DNA of 37,975 bases from Comamonadaceae bacterium. GTDB taxonomy: Bacteria; Pseudomonadota; Gammaproteobacteria; Burkholderiales; Burkholderiaceae_C. The translations under genes and the position numbers were made by a program. The DNA lies in assembly GCA_947448735.1 (NCBI GenBank), contig CANFOS010000030.1:1-37975 (forward strand), read 5' to 3'. The notes beneath the pieces were generated by a model. The model did not search any database and was not told the origin of the DNA. It saw only the letters and a list, made by a program, of their open reading frames with translations. Of this stretch, positions 17,362 through 25,307 are shown piece by piece (the first letter of the stretch is position 1; every line of letters begins with the position of its first letter).

Positions 17362-19917
17362 TCAAAGTGGGTTGCCTGCTGCAAAACCTGTAGCGGTCAA
17401 CACAGCATCAGGTAGGGGCGAGACAGGAATCCAGAATGTAAAGCGACACCCCACAATCTCTTCGTCATTGTAAAGGTTCTCAGCCTGGAGCCTGCCGTGG
17501 TGCGACTCGATGATGCTGCGGCAAAGTTTCAGGCCAATGCCCATGCCTTCGGACTTGGTTGAATAGAAAGCTTCATACAGCCGGTGCATCACTTCCGGCG
17601 ACATGCCCTTGCCGGAATCGAGCACTGAAAACTCGACAACGGTCTGTTCCTGAATGGTTCTAGGCACCACCCGCAACTCAACGCTGCGACGCGCGGCAGG
17701 CAGCTGCGCTTGCGCAATGGATTCGGCCGCATTTTTCATCAGATTAATGAGCACTTGCTCGATCAGGATGGGGTCTACCATGACCTCGGGAAGGCGCGCC
17801 GCCATGTAGTGCGACAGGCGCACGTTGTGGCGGCGCAACTCAATGTCTGCCAACTCCATCGCATTGCTGACCATGGTGGACACGTCGGCGAGCGTGCGGT
17901 TGGGCTCGCTGCGTTTGACAAAAGACCGGATGCGCTGAATGATTTGTCCGGCCCGGTGTGCCTGTTTGGCGGTTTTTTCCAAGGCCAACAGCAGGTCCTC
18001 CGTGCTGATTTTGTCGCCTTTGATGCGCGTGACCATGCCATTGCAATAATTGTTGATAGCAGTCAGAGGCTGGTTCAGTTCATGCGCCACGCTCGACGCC
18101 ATTTCGCCCATGGTGATCAGCCGGCTGGCGGTTTGTGCCCGCTCATTTTGTTGTGCCGCCTGCTCTTCGGCGTTGCGGCGCGGGGTGATGTCGGTAGCAA
18201 TGACCATTTGTGCCAGGCGGCCGTCCACCCAGGTCAGGTAGCGCGAGCGCACCTCCAGCCACTTTGACAGATCGGGGATATAGACTTCTGCGCTTTCGGT
18301 CTGCGCGGTGGTCAGGGTGTCAGTCGGCAAGCCAGCCAGGCCATCGACCTCGTCCAGCGCGTCGTCATGGGTCGGCGTTGCCGGAACACCGGCCTGCGCG
18401 ATCAGATTCAGATGGCCCAACACCTCGGCGCCAAACCACGAGCGGTACATCTTGTTGGCAAAAAGCAGTTCTTCGCCGCCCAACGGCGCGACCGAAATCG
18501 CAGCGTCCAGACCTTCCAGAACAGTGGTGAACCGCTCGTAGGAGGCAGACAGTTCATCACGAACACGGCGCGGCTCGGTGATGTCTGTGACGGACGTCAT
18601 CCAGCCCGTTTGCTGGCCTCTGGCGTCAACCAGGGGGGACACATACATCCGCGCGTCAAAAATTTCACCGTTTTTACGTTTGACCTTGACCTCAAAACCT
18701 GCCGCAGGTGCGCGACCCTTCAGCTCATCTTCCAGCATGGTCGCCAGGTTTTTGACTTCTGTTTCAGGCCAATAGGGAAACGGCGGCAAGAAACCGACCA
18801 GTTCGGATTCGGCCCAGCCTGTCATCTGGCAGAAGGCCGGGTTGACGTAGGTGATTCGCCCTTGCAAGTCAAGTGCTCGCATGCCGGTGGGCATGGAGTT
18901 TTCCATCGCCCGCCGAAAATTGGTTTCTGTGCTCAAAGCGCGCTGAGCCTGCACGCGCCTGCGCGTGTGCCGCCAGGTTCCCAGCAGCATCCACACAGTC
19001 AGAGCGCTGAGCGCGCTGACCAGCCAAAAAAAACCGCTGCCCACGACGCCCAGTGAGGTGCGGTAGCCCTGTGCCTTGATCAGCAAGCCATTGCCGACCG
19101 GTGAGACGGGTATTTCATATTCGCCCGAGCCATCAGGCCACGGCAACAGGCGAACCACCGGGTTGCGCGGCGGCGGCATGTTGCCTGCCAGCACGTGGCC
19201 CTTGTCGTCGACCAGGGTGACTGCATATTTGGCGGTGATTTCGGTCGGCACGCCAAAGCGCAGCAGCCCGTCGATCGAGTAGTCACCCATCACCACACCT
19301 GCGAATTTGCCTTGATCGTCAACCGGCACCAGGATCTGCAAGGTGGGGGCAGTGGTGTTGTTCTCAGCGCCCTGCAGGGGGCGCGAATACACCGGCTGGC
19401 GCAAGTCTCTGGCCAGTCCATAAGTGCTGTCAGTCTCCCCATTTTTGAGGGATTCGCCCACAGCACGAACTTGTGCTGGCTGTGCGCTTGGCGAAAGATA
19501 AGTCGCCTTGACACGGCGTCTGGCGTCCACCCATGTCACCGCCAACAGCTCTGGGTATTGATTGATCAGTCCCTCAGCTTGTGCCGAGAACTCTGCTGGA
19601 TCAATTTCCTTGTTCGAAATGTCGCGCGTCATGCGCATCAGTTGCTCTTGCCTCTCGAGCAGCCGAAGTCTCAGACGTTGCTGAGCGTATTCAACGTCCC
19701 GTTTGAGAGCCTGCTGTTCGCGATCGGTCTCCTCCAGGCGCAAGTAACCAAAAGCGGCGATAACAGCCGCCAAAAACAGCACAACGGCCAGCAACGGGCC
19801 GAGCATGAAAAAACGGTCTTGCCTTGACGGCGATTGCGTACGCCACCAGCGCCGCCACCGTGCCATTGGCACGTTTTTGGCGGTGTTCAACGGCGCGGTT
19901 TGTGGTGTATTCGTCAT
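17362..19917 (-). CDS. Membrane-bound two-PAS sensor histidine kinase, FixL/DctB-like
   Basis: The 851-residue kinase has a membrane helix at 38-58, a periplasmic sensing domain at about 60-290 (Cache-like spacing, ligand unknown), a second membrane helix at about 291-313, PAS domain 1 at 333-450 (ITYVNPAFCQMTGW), PAS domain 2 at 460-580, a HisKA domain with phospho-acceptor histidine 612 (SVAHELNQPLTAINNY) and an HATPase domain. The HATPase shows the N box LINLMKNAAES, G1 DSGKGM and G2 GMGIGL. The HELNQPL block is typical of the FixL/DctB class that pairs with FixJ-type regulators. No heme-PAS signature was recognised, so oxygen sensing is not claimed. It is divergent from aceE and followed by its response regulator. 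Confidence 0.92.
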   Translation of the reverse strand: MTNTPQTAPLNTAKNVPMARWRRWWRTQSPSRQDRFFMLGPLLAVVLFLAAVIAAFGYLRLEETDREQQALKRDVEYAQQRLRLRLLERQEQLMRMTRDISNKEIDPAEFSAQAEGLINQYPELLAVTWVDARRRVKATYLSPSAQPAQVRAVGESLKNGETDSTYGLARDLRQPVYSRPLQGAENNTTAPTLQILVPVDDQGKFAGVVMGDYSIDGLLRFGVPTEITAKYAVTLVDDKGHVLAGNMPPPRNPVVRLLPWPDGSGEYEIPVSPVGNGLLIKAQGYRTSLGVVGSGFFWLVSALSALTVWMLLGTWRHTRRRVQAQRALSTETNFRRAMENSMPTGMRALDLQGRITYVNPAFCQMTGWAESELVGFLPPFPYWPETEVKNLATMLEDELKGRAPAAGFEVKVKRKNGEIFDARMYVSPLVDARGQQTGWMTSVTDITEPRRVRDELSASYERFTTVLEGLDAAISVAPLGGEELLFANKMYRSWFGAEVLGHLNLIAQAGVPATPTHDDALDEVDGLAGLPTDTLTTAQTESAEVYIPDLSKWLEVRSRYLTWVDGRLAQMVIATDITPRRNAEEQAAQQNERAQTASRLITMGEMASSVAHELNQPLTAINNYCNGMVTRIKGDKISTEDLLLALEKTAKQAHRAGQIIQRIRSFVKRSEPNRTLADVSTMVSNAMELADIELRRHNVRLSHYMAARLPEVMVDPILIEQVLINLMKNAAESIAQAQLPAARRSVELRVVPRTIQEQTVVEFSVLDSGKGMSPEVMHRLYEAFYSTKSEGMGIGLKLCRSIIESHHGRLQAENLYNDEEIVGCRFTFWIPVSPLPDAVLTATGFAAGNPL

Positions 19918-20189
19918 CGAGGTCTGTTCTGCGCCCTAGTTTAAGTGATGGGCCTGCCCTGACACATGCTGCGCTCAGGTCTACCTCGTTAAATATTTCT
20001 TAATATGAAATGAAAAAGCATAATTTGAAATTGTTGAAAATATATGCGAAACTGAATACTCAAGCCTGAAAGAGCGATGACAAACTCTCGGCAGCAGCAA
20101 GCGTCGTTTTGCGCAGTAGCTTATTTTGGGTGGTGCAAAGCACCGCAAAGGTTCTCAACTCGAACGTGATTTAAAGCAGGAGACAAGAC
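19918..20189. promoter_or_regulatory. Divergent control region between sensor kinase and aceE
   Basis: This 272-base region has a markedly AT-rich core (19985-20060) in a GC-rich neighbourhood. It contains the dyad ATTTC-N7-GAAAT (19995-20011) and two direct TTGAAA repeats nine bases apart (20025-20030, 20034-20039). The leader has a small hairpin GGTGC-AAA-GCACC (20132-20144). The aceE ribosome-binding site is GCAGGAGA at about 20177-20184. Promoter hexamers are ambiguous. It is the natural place for the adjacent FixJ-like regulator to bind, which is inference only. Confidence 0.5.
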
Positions 20190-22985
20190 ATGGCGGCCAA
20201 CCCTATCCAAGTGCCAGACGCACTGGACAAAGACACGCAAGAGACCCGGGAGTGGATGGATGCGCTGTCCGCAGTGATCGACAGTGAGGGGCCGGAGCGC
20301 GCCCACTTTCTGCTCGAACAATTGCTCGAGCATGCGCGGCAAAAAAGCATCGACATGCCTTTTTCAGCGACCACAGGCTATGTCAACACCATTGAGCCTG
20401 ACCACGAAGAGCATTCACCTGGCAATCTGCAAATTGAAGCACGCCTGCGTGCCTACATGCGCTGGAACGCGATGGCGATGGTTGTCAAGGCCAACCGCTT
20501 GCACCCGGCAGACGGTGGTGATTTAGGTGGGCATATTGGTTCGTTTGCTTCTCTGGCCAGCATGTTTGGCGCGGGCTTTAACCATTTCTGGCATGCTGAA
20601 TCTGAAAATCACGGCGGCGATTGCCTTTACATTCAGGGCCACGTCTCGCCTGGCGTGTATGCCCGTGCCTATCTTGAAGGCCGCTTGACGCAAGAGCAGT
20701 TGCTCAACTTCAGGCAGGAGGTCGATGGCAAAGGCTTGTCGAGCTATCCGCATCCCAAGCTGATGCCTTCGTTCTGGCAGTTCCCCACCGTGTCGATGGG
20801 TCTTGGGCCGTTGATGGCGATCTACCAGGCACGGTTTTTAAAGTATTTGCACGCACGCGGCATTGCCAACACCGAGAACCGCAAGGTGTGGGTGTTTTGC
20901 GGTGACGGCGAGATGGACGAAGTCGAATCACTCGGTGCCATTGGCCTGGCAGCGCGTGAAAAGCTCGACAACCTGATTTTTGTCATCAACTGCAATTTGC
21001 AGCGGCTTGATGGCCCGGTGCGCGGCAACGGCAAGATTGTGCAAGAGCTCGAAGGCGAATTCAGAGGCTCGGGCTGGAACGTCATCAAGCTGTTGTGGGG
21101 CTCAGGCTGGGACCCGCTGCTGGCGCGCGACAAAGACGGCATCCTGAAAAAAATCATGATGGACACGCTGGACGGCGACTACCAGGCCATGAAGGCCAAC
21201 GACGGTGCCTACGTTCGCAAACACTTCTTTGGCCAGCACCCCAAGGCGCTAGAGATGGTGGCGCACATGAGCGACGAAGAAATTTTTGACCTGCGCCGCG
21301 GGGGCCATGACTCGAAAAAAGTCTATGCCGCGTTTGCCTCGGCTGTCAAACACAAAGACCAGCCGACCGTGCTGCTGATCAAGACCGTCAAGGGTTTTGG
21401 CATGGGCAAGATTGGTGAAGGTAAAAACAACGTTCACCAGACCAAAAAGCTGTCAGACGAAGACATCAAGGCCTTCCGTGACCGCTTCAACATCCCGATT
21501 CCTGACAGCCAGCTGGCCGAGATTCCGTTTTACAAACCCGCTGACGACACCCCCGAAATGCGCTACCTGCACGAGCGCCGCAAAGCCCTGGGCGGCTACC
21601 TGCCGCATCGCCGCACCAAGGCCGATGAAAGCTTTACTGTGCCGGCGCTGGACACCTTCAAATCGGTGATGGAGCCCACCCCTGAAGGCCGTGAGATTTC
21701 AACCACGCAAGCTTACGTGCGCTTTTTGACACAACTGCTGCGTGACCAGGCTTTGGGCTCACGCGTTGTGCCGATTCTGGTCGATGAAGCCCGCACCTTT
21801 GGCATGGAAGGCTTGTTCCGCCAGATCGGGATTTACAACCCCGATGGCCAGCAGTACACCCCGGTCGACAAAGACCAGGTCATGTACTACAAGGAAGACA
21901 AAAAGGGTCAGATTCTGCAAGAGGGCATCAACGAAGCGGGCGGCATGAGCAGCTGGATTGCGGCGGCCACGTCGTACAGCACCAACAACCGCATCATGAT
22001 TCCGTTTTACGTGTACTACTCGATGTTCGGCTTTCAGCGCATCGGCGACCTCGCCTGGGCTGCTGGCGACATGCAGGCGCGCGGCTTTTTGCTCGGCGGC
22101 ACATCGGGCCGCACCACGCTGAACGGCGAAGGCCTGCAGCACGAAGACGGCCACAGCCACATCATGGCGGGCACGATTCCCAACTGCATCAGCTACGACC
22201 CCACCTTTGCGCATGAAGTCGGCGTGATCTTGCATCACGGCCTCAAACGCATGGTTGAAAAGCAGGACAACGTGTACTTTTACCTCACGCTGCTCAATGA
22301 AAACTACGCCATGCCCGGCCTGACGCCAGGCACCGAGGAGCAGATCATCAAGGGCATGTACCTGTGTAAACCAAGTACGGACATTGCCCCCACGCTTTCC
22401 GCTTCGCGTGATGCGCTGCCCCCCGAGGGGGAGCGTTTGCCCTTGGGGCGGCCCGGCGGTCAAACCTCGACACCGCGTGTGCAGTTGCTGGGCTCCGGCA
22501 CCATCCTGCGCGAATCGATTGCCGCGCAAGAGCTGCTTGAAAAAGACTGGGGCGTGGCCGCCAACGTCTGGAGCTGCCCCAGCTTTAACGAACTGGCACG
22601 TGACGGGCAAGATGCTGAGCGCTGGAGTTTGCTCCATCCGCTGGAAAAAGCCCGCGTGCCCTTTGTTAGCCAGCAGCTTGAAAAGCATACCGGCCCGGTC
22701 ATCGCGTCAACCGACTACATGAAGGCCTACGCCGAGCAAATCCGCAATTACATGCCCAAAATCAACGGCATCAGCCGTACCTTCAAGGTGCTGGGTACCG
22801 ACGGGTTTGGCCGCAGTGACTTTCGCAGCAAGCTGCGCGAGCACTTTGAAATCAACCGCCACTACATCGTGGTCGCGGCTCTGAAGGCCTTGAGCGAAGA
22901 GGGCACCTTGCCGGTAGCCAAAGTGGCCGAGGCGATCAAAAAATACGGCATTCAGGCCGACAAAGTTAACCCCCTGTACGCTTGA
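20190..22985 (+). CDS. aceE: Pyruvate dehydrogenase E1 component (homodimeric type)
   Basis: Thiamine-diphosphate-dependent decarboxylation of pyruvate and transfer of the acetyl group to the E2 lipoyl arm. The 931-residue protein is longer than the roughly 890 residues usual for AceE. The thiamine motif is GDGEMDEVESLGA to NCNLQRLDG (about 237-277). Other blocks are GGHIGSFASLASMFGAGFNHF, KTVKGFGMG, and in the carboxy half EGLQHEDGHSHI, VQLLGSGTILRE and DGFGRSDFR. Excess length comes from a segment at about residues 725-765, where a 74-base interspersed repeat is translated in frame (ALPPEGERLPLGRPGG). E. coli has only about nine residues there. The reading frame on both sides is normal, so the enzyme is presumably functional. 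It is divergent from the two-component genes and followed by aceF after 38 bases. Confidence 0.96.
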   Translation: MAANPIQVPDALDKDTQETREWMDALSAVIDSEGPERAHFLLEQLLEHARQKSIDMPFSATTGYVNTIEPDHEEHSPGNLQIEARLRAYMRWNAMAMVVKANRLHPADGGDLGGHIGSFASLASMFGAGFNHFWHAESENHGGDCLYIQGHVSPGVYARAYLEGRLTQEQLLNFRQEVDGKGLSSYPHPKLMPSFWQFPTVSMGLGPLMAIYQARFLKYLHARGIANTENRKVWVFCGDGEMDEVESLGAIGLAAREKLDNLIFVINCNLQRLDGPVRGNGKIVQELEGEFRGSGWNVIKLLWGSGWDPLLARDKDGILKKIMMDTLDGDYQAMKANDGAYVRKHFFGQHPKALEMVAHMSDEEIFDLRRGGHDSKKVYAAFASAVKHKDQPTVLLIKTVKGFGMGKIGEGKNNVHQTKKLSDEDIKAFRDRFNIPIPDSQLAEIPFYKPADDTPEMRYLHERRKALGGYLPHRRTKADESFTVPALDTFKSVMEPTPEGREISTTQAYVRFLTQLLRDQALGSRVVPILVDEARTFGMEGLFRQIGIYNPDGQQYTPVDKDQVMYYKEDKKGQILQEGINEAGGMSSWIAAATSYSTNNRIMIPFYVYYSMFGFQRIGDLAWAAGDMQARGFLLGGTSGRTTLNGEGLQHEDGHSHIMAGTIPNCISYDPTFAHEVGVILHHGLKRMVEKQDNVYFYLTLLNENYAMPGLTPGTEEQIIKGMYLCKPSTDIAPTLSASRDALPPEGERLPLGRPGGQTSTPRVQLLGSGTILRESIAAQELLEKDWGVAANVWSCPSFNELARDGQDAERWSLLHPLEKARVPFVSQQLEKHTGPVIASTDYMKAYAEQIRNYMPKINGISRTFKVLGTDGFGRSDFRSKLREHFEINRHYIVVAALKALSEEGTLPVAKVAEAIKKYGIQADKVNPLYA
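22386..22459 (+). repeat. Interspersed GC-rich repeat element (copy B) inside aceE
   Basis: This 74-base copy shares GCCCCCACG, CTGCCCCCCGAGGGGG (22415-22430), TTTGC, CCTTGG-GCGG and CC-CGG with copy A at 11409-11481, in the same order and nearly the same spacing. It contains no stop in the aceE frame and codes for about 25 residues lying just before the conserved VQLLGSG strand of E1. This is a clear case of repeat sequence inside a conserved enzyme gene. Confidence 0.8.
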
Positions 22986-23023
22986 TTCATAGGCCTCATA
23001 CAGACGCGTAAGGAGACATACAC

Positions 23024-24724
23024 ATGGCAACCCTAGATATTGCAGTTCCAGACATTGGTGACTTTGATGAAGTCACCGTCATTGAGTTACTTGTCAAGCC
23101 CGGCGACACCGTCCAAGCCGACCAGTCACTGCTGACGGTCGAGTCCGACAAAGCGTCGATGGAAATCCCCTCCAGTGCGGCGGGCGTGGTCAAGGAGCTC
23201 AAAGTCAAGCTCGGTGACAAGGTCAAGCAAGGGTCTCTCGTTTTGAGCCTGGAGACTGCCGATTCAGGCGCTTTTTCAGCACCAAAAGAGGCCGTAGCCC
23301 AAGCGATTGCTGGGCAAGCAGCTCCTGTTTCTGTAGCGCTTGCTGCCACAGTTATGGCTTCTTCTGCAACTGCCGCCAGTGGCGCTATCGACGTCCACGT
23401 CCCCGATATTGGCGACTTCAAGGACGTGACAGTCATTGAGGTGCTGGTCAAAGTCGGTGACAGCATCAAGGTCGAGCAATCTCTGGTGACGGTGGAGTCA
23501 GACAAGGCGTCGATGGAAATTCCATCTTCAGGCGCAGGCGTGCTCAAAGACCTGAAAGTCAAGCTGGGCGACAAGATCAACGTGGGTGATTTGCTGGCGG
23601 TGCTGGCAGGCGCGGCAGCAACGAGCGCCGCAGTTTCAACGGCTGCACCGGCTGCACCTGCAGCGTCTGCTCCGGCTCCCGTGGCGCCAGCATCCGCAGC
23701 GCCTGTTGCCGCGCCTGCCGCTGTGGCAGTTGCCACAGTAGCTGCGGCAGCTCACAACCCCACTGCCGCCCCCTCAGGCGCTTTGCCTCACGCTTCGCCT
23801 TCTGTGCGCAAGTTCGCCCGCGAACTCGGCGTACCGTTGGCTGAAGTCAAAGGGGCTGGTCCGAAAGGGCGGATCACGCTGGACGATGTGCAGGCCTTCA
23901 CCAAGTCCGTCATGGCCGGCGCTGTGCAAACTTTGGCGCAAGCCGAAAAATCAGCCAAGGCACCCGCGTCTTCAGGCGGTTCGGGTGTCGGTTTGGACCT
24001 GCTGCCTTGGCCTAAAGTGGACTTCACCAAGTTCGGCCCCATCGAGCGCAAGGAAATGGGCCGGATCAAAAAGATCAGCGGCGCCAACCTGCTGCGCAAC
24101 GCCATCGTGATTCCCGCCGTCACCAACTTTGATGATGCGGACATCACCGACCTCGAAGCCTTCCGGGTTGCGACCAACAAAGAGAACGAAAAAAGTGGCG
24201 TGAAGGTCACCATGCTCGCTTTCTTGATCAAAGCCTGCGTCTCAGCGCTCAAGAAGTTTCCAGACTTTAATGCCTCCATTGATGGCGATGCAGTGGTCTA
24301 CAAGCAGTACTTTCACATCGCGTTTGCCGCAGACACGCCAAATGGCTTGATGGTGCCGGTGATTCGTGATTGCGACAAAAAAGGCGTCATGCAAATCAGC
24401 CAGGAAATGGGCGAGCTGGCCAAAAAAGCGCGCGATGGCAAACTCAGCCCGGCGGAAATGCAGGGTGCCTGCTTCACCATCTCCAGCCTGGGCGGCATTG
24501 GCGGGCGTTACTTCACGCCCATCATCAATGCGCCAGAAGTGGCGATTTTGGGGGTCTGCAAGAGCACGATGGAACCCGTCTGGGATGGCAAAGCTTTTCA
24601 ACCGCGTTTGATGCTGCCGTTGTCATTGACTTGGGATCACCGCGTGATCGACGGTGCGGCGGCTGCCCGCTTCAATACCTACCTAGGCCAAATCCTCAGC
24701 GACTTCCGCAGAGTCTTGCTATGA
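23024..24724 (+). CDS. aceF: Dihydrolipoyllysine acetyltransferase (PDH E2) with two lipoyl domains
   Basis: Core of the PDH complex: carries the acetyl group on lipoyl lysines and transfers it to CoA. The 566-residue protein has lipoyl domain 1 (residues 3-76, ESDKAS with lysine 43), an Ala/Pro linker, lipoyl domain 2 (about 122-196, lysine 161), a long Ala/Pro/Val linker, the peripheral subunit-binding domain (about 254-290, SPSVRKFARELGV) and the catalytic domain ending in the CoA motif DHRVIDGAAAARF. The first linker includes an R2 repeat (AVAQAIAGQAAP). The ribosome-binding site is AAGGAGA before the ATG. The stop TGA overlaps the ATG of the proteasome-like gene (ATGA), indicating translational coupling. 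Confidence 0.96.
   Translation: MATLDIAVPDIGDFDEVTVIELLVKPGDTVQADQSLLTVESDKASMEIPSSAAGVVKELKVKLGDKVKQGSLVLSLETADSGAFSAPKEAVAQAIAGQAAPVSVALAATVMASSATAASGAIDVHVPDIGDFKDVTVIEVLVKVGDSIKVEQSLVTVESDKASMEIPSSGAGVLKDLKVKLGDKINVGDLLAVLAGAAATSAAVSTAAPAAPAASAPAPVAPASAAPVAAPAAVAVATVAAAAHNPTAAPSGALPHASPSVRKFARELGVPLAEVKGAGPKGRITLDDVQAFTKSVMAGAVQTLAQAEKSAKAPASSGGSGVGLDLLPWPKVDFTKFGPIERKEMGRIKKISGANLLRNAIVIPAVTNFDDADITDLEAFRVATNKENEKSGVKVTMLAFLIKACVSALKKFPDFNASIDGDAVVYKQYFHIAFAADTPNGLMVPVIRDCDKKGVMQISQEMGELAKKARDGKLSPAEMQGACFTISSLGGIGGRYFTPIINAPEVAILGVCKSTMEPVWDGKAFQPRLMLPLSLTWDHRVIDGAAAARFNTYLGQILSDFRRVLL
23292..23336 (+). repeat. R2 repeat copy in the first linker of aceF
   Basis: The 45-base core CCGTAGCCCAAG, GGGCAAGCAGCTCCT and TGTAG is ungapped against the other copies, with 30 of 45 bases matching 15490-15534 by hand count. 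It translates as AVAQAIAGQAAPVSV, in the common frame. It starts at the same distance after the lipoyl domain as the copy in lpdA, so these two may descend from one insertion by domain duplication. Confidence 0.7.
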
Positions 24725-25305
24725 CCACCCTGGTCGTGGTTAAAAAAGCTGGCCAAGTCGTCATGGCGGCTGACACGCTGGTGACGTTTGGCGACACGGC
24801 GCTGCCGCAGCGTTACGAAGCCAACAGCAAGATCTTCAAGGTCGACACGCCAGCCGGCATCAGCTATGTCGGCATGGCCGGGACGGTGGCGCACTTTCCG
24901 GCGCTGCGCAAAGCCATGGCGGCACTGCCCAAGGCTGACTTGAAGCTCGGCTCCAAAGACGAGGTGTACGACACGTTTTTAAAGCTGCATCCGCTGCTCA
25001 AGGAAACGTTTTTTCTGCAAACCAAAGAGGACGACAACGACCCGTATGAGTCGATGCAGTTCACCGCGGTGATTGCCAATTCAAGCGGTATTTATGGCTT
25101 GTACAGCTACCGTGAGATTTTTGAATTCAAGGAATTCTGGGGCATTGGGTCAGGCCGAAGCTTTGCACTGGGCGCCATGCACGCCGCCTGGGGTGGTGCC
25201 AAAACTGCCAAAGAAGTTGCCCTGGCTGGCATGCACGCAGGCTGCGAGTTTGACAAAAACTCGGGTGGTCCGATTGATATTTACGCCATGAAGTTAAAGG
25301 TTTAG
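24721..25305 (+). CDS. Proteasome-like/HslV-like Ntn hydrolase (probable betaproteobacterial proteasome homologue)
   Basis: A 194-residue protein that starts [19 protein letters not shown]. After methionine removal the sequence aligns with HslV: threonine 1 as nucleophile, aspartate 17 in VVMAAD, a lysine in NSKIFKV at 36 corresponding to HslV lysine 33 with three extra residues in the loop, and [16 protein letters not shown] matching the family IGSGG-YAxAAA block. It is therefore a likely threonine peptidase of the proteasome fold. From memory it fits the small family called BPH (betaproteobacterial proteasome homologue). No HslU-like ATPase is present in the window. The ATG overlaps the aceF stop and lpdA begins two bases after its stop, so it is made together with PDH. 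Substrate and partner are unknown. Confidence 0.75.
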   Translation: MTTLVVVKKAGQVVMAADTLVTFGDTALPQRYEANSKIFKVDTPAGISYVGMAGTVAHFPALRKAMAALPKADLKLGSKDEVYDTFLKLHPLLKETFFLQTKEDDNDPYESMQFTAVIANSSGIYGLYSYREIFEFKEFWGIGSGRSFALGAMHAAWGGAKTAKEVALAGMHAGCEFDKNSGGPIDIYAMKLKV

Positions 25306-25307
25306 TC

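Noticed and set aside
18367..19056. Plus-strand open frame of 229 codons opposite the sensor kinase
   Set aside because: It is a shadow of the kinase PAS coding region, with no signal, domain or ribosome-binding site.
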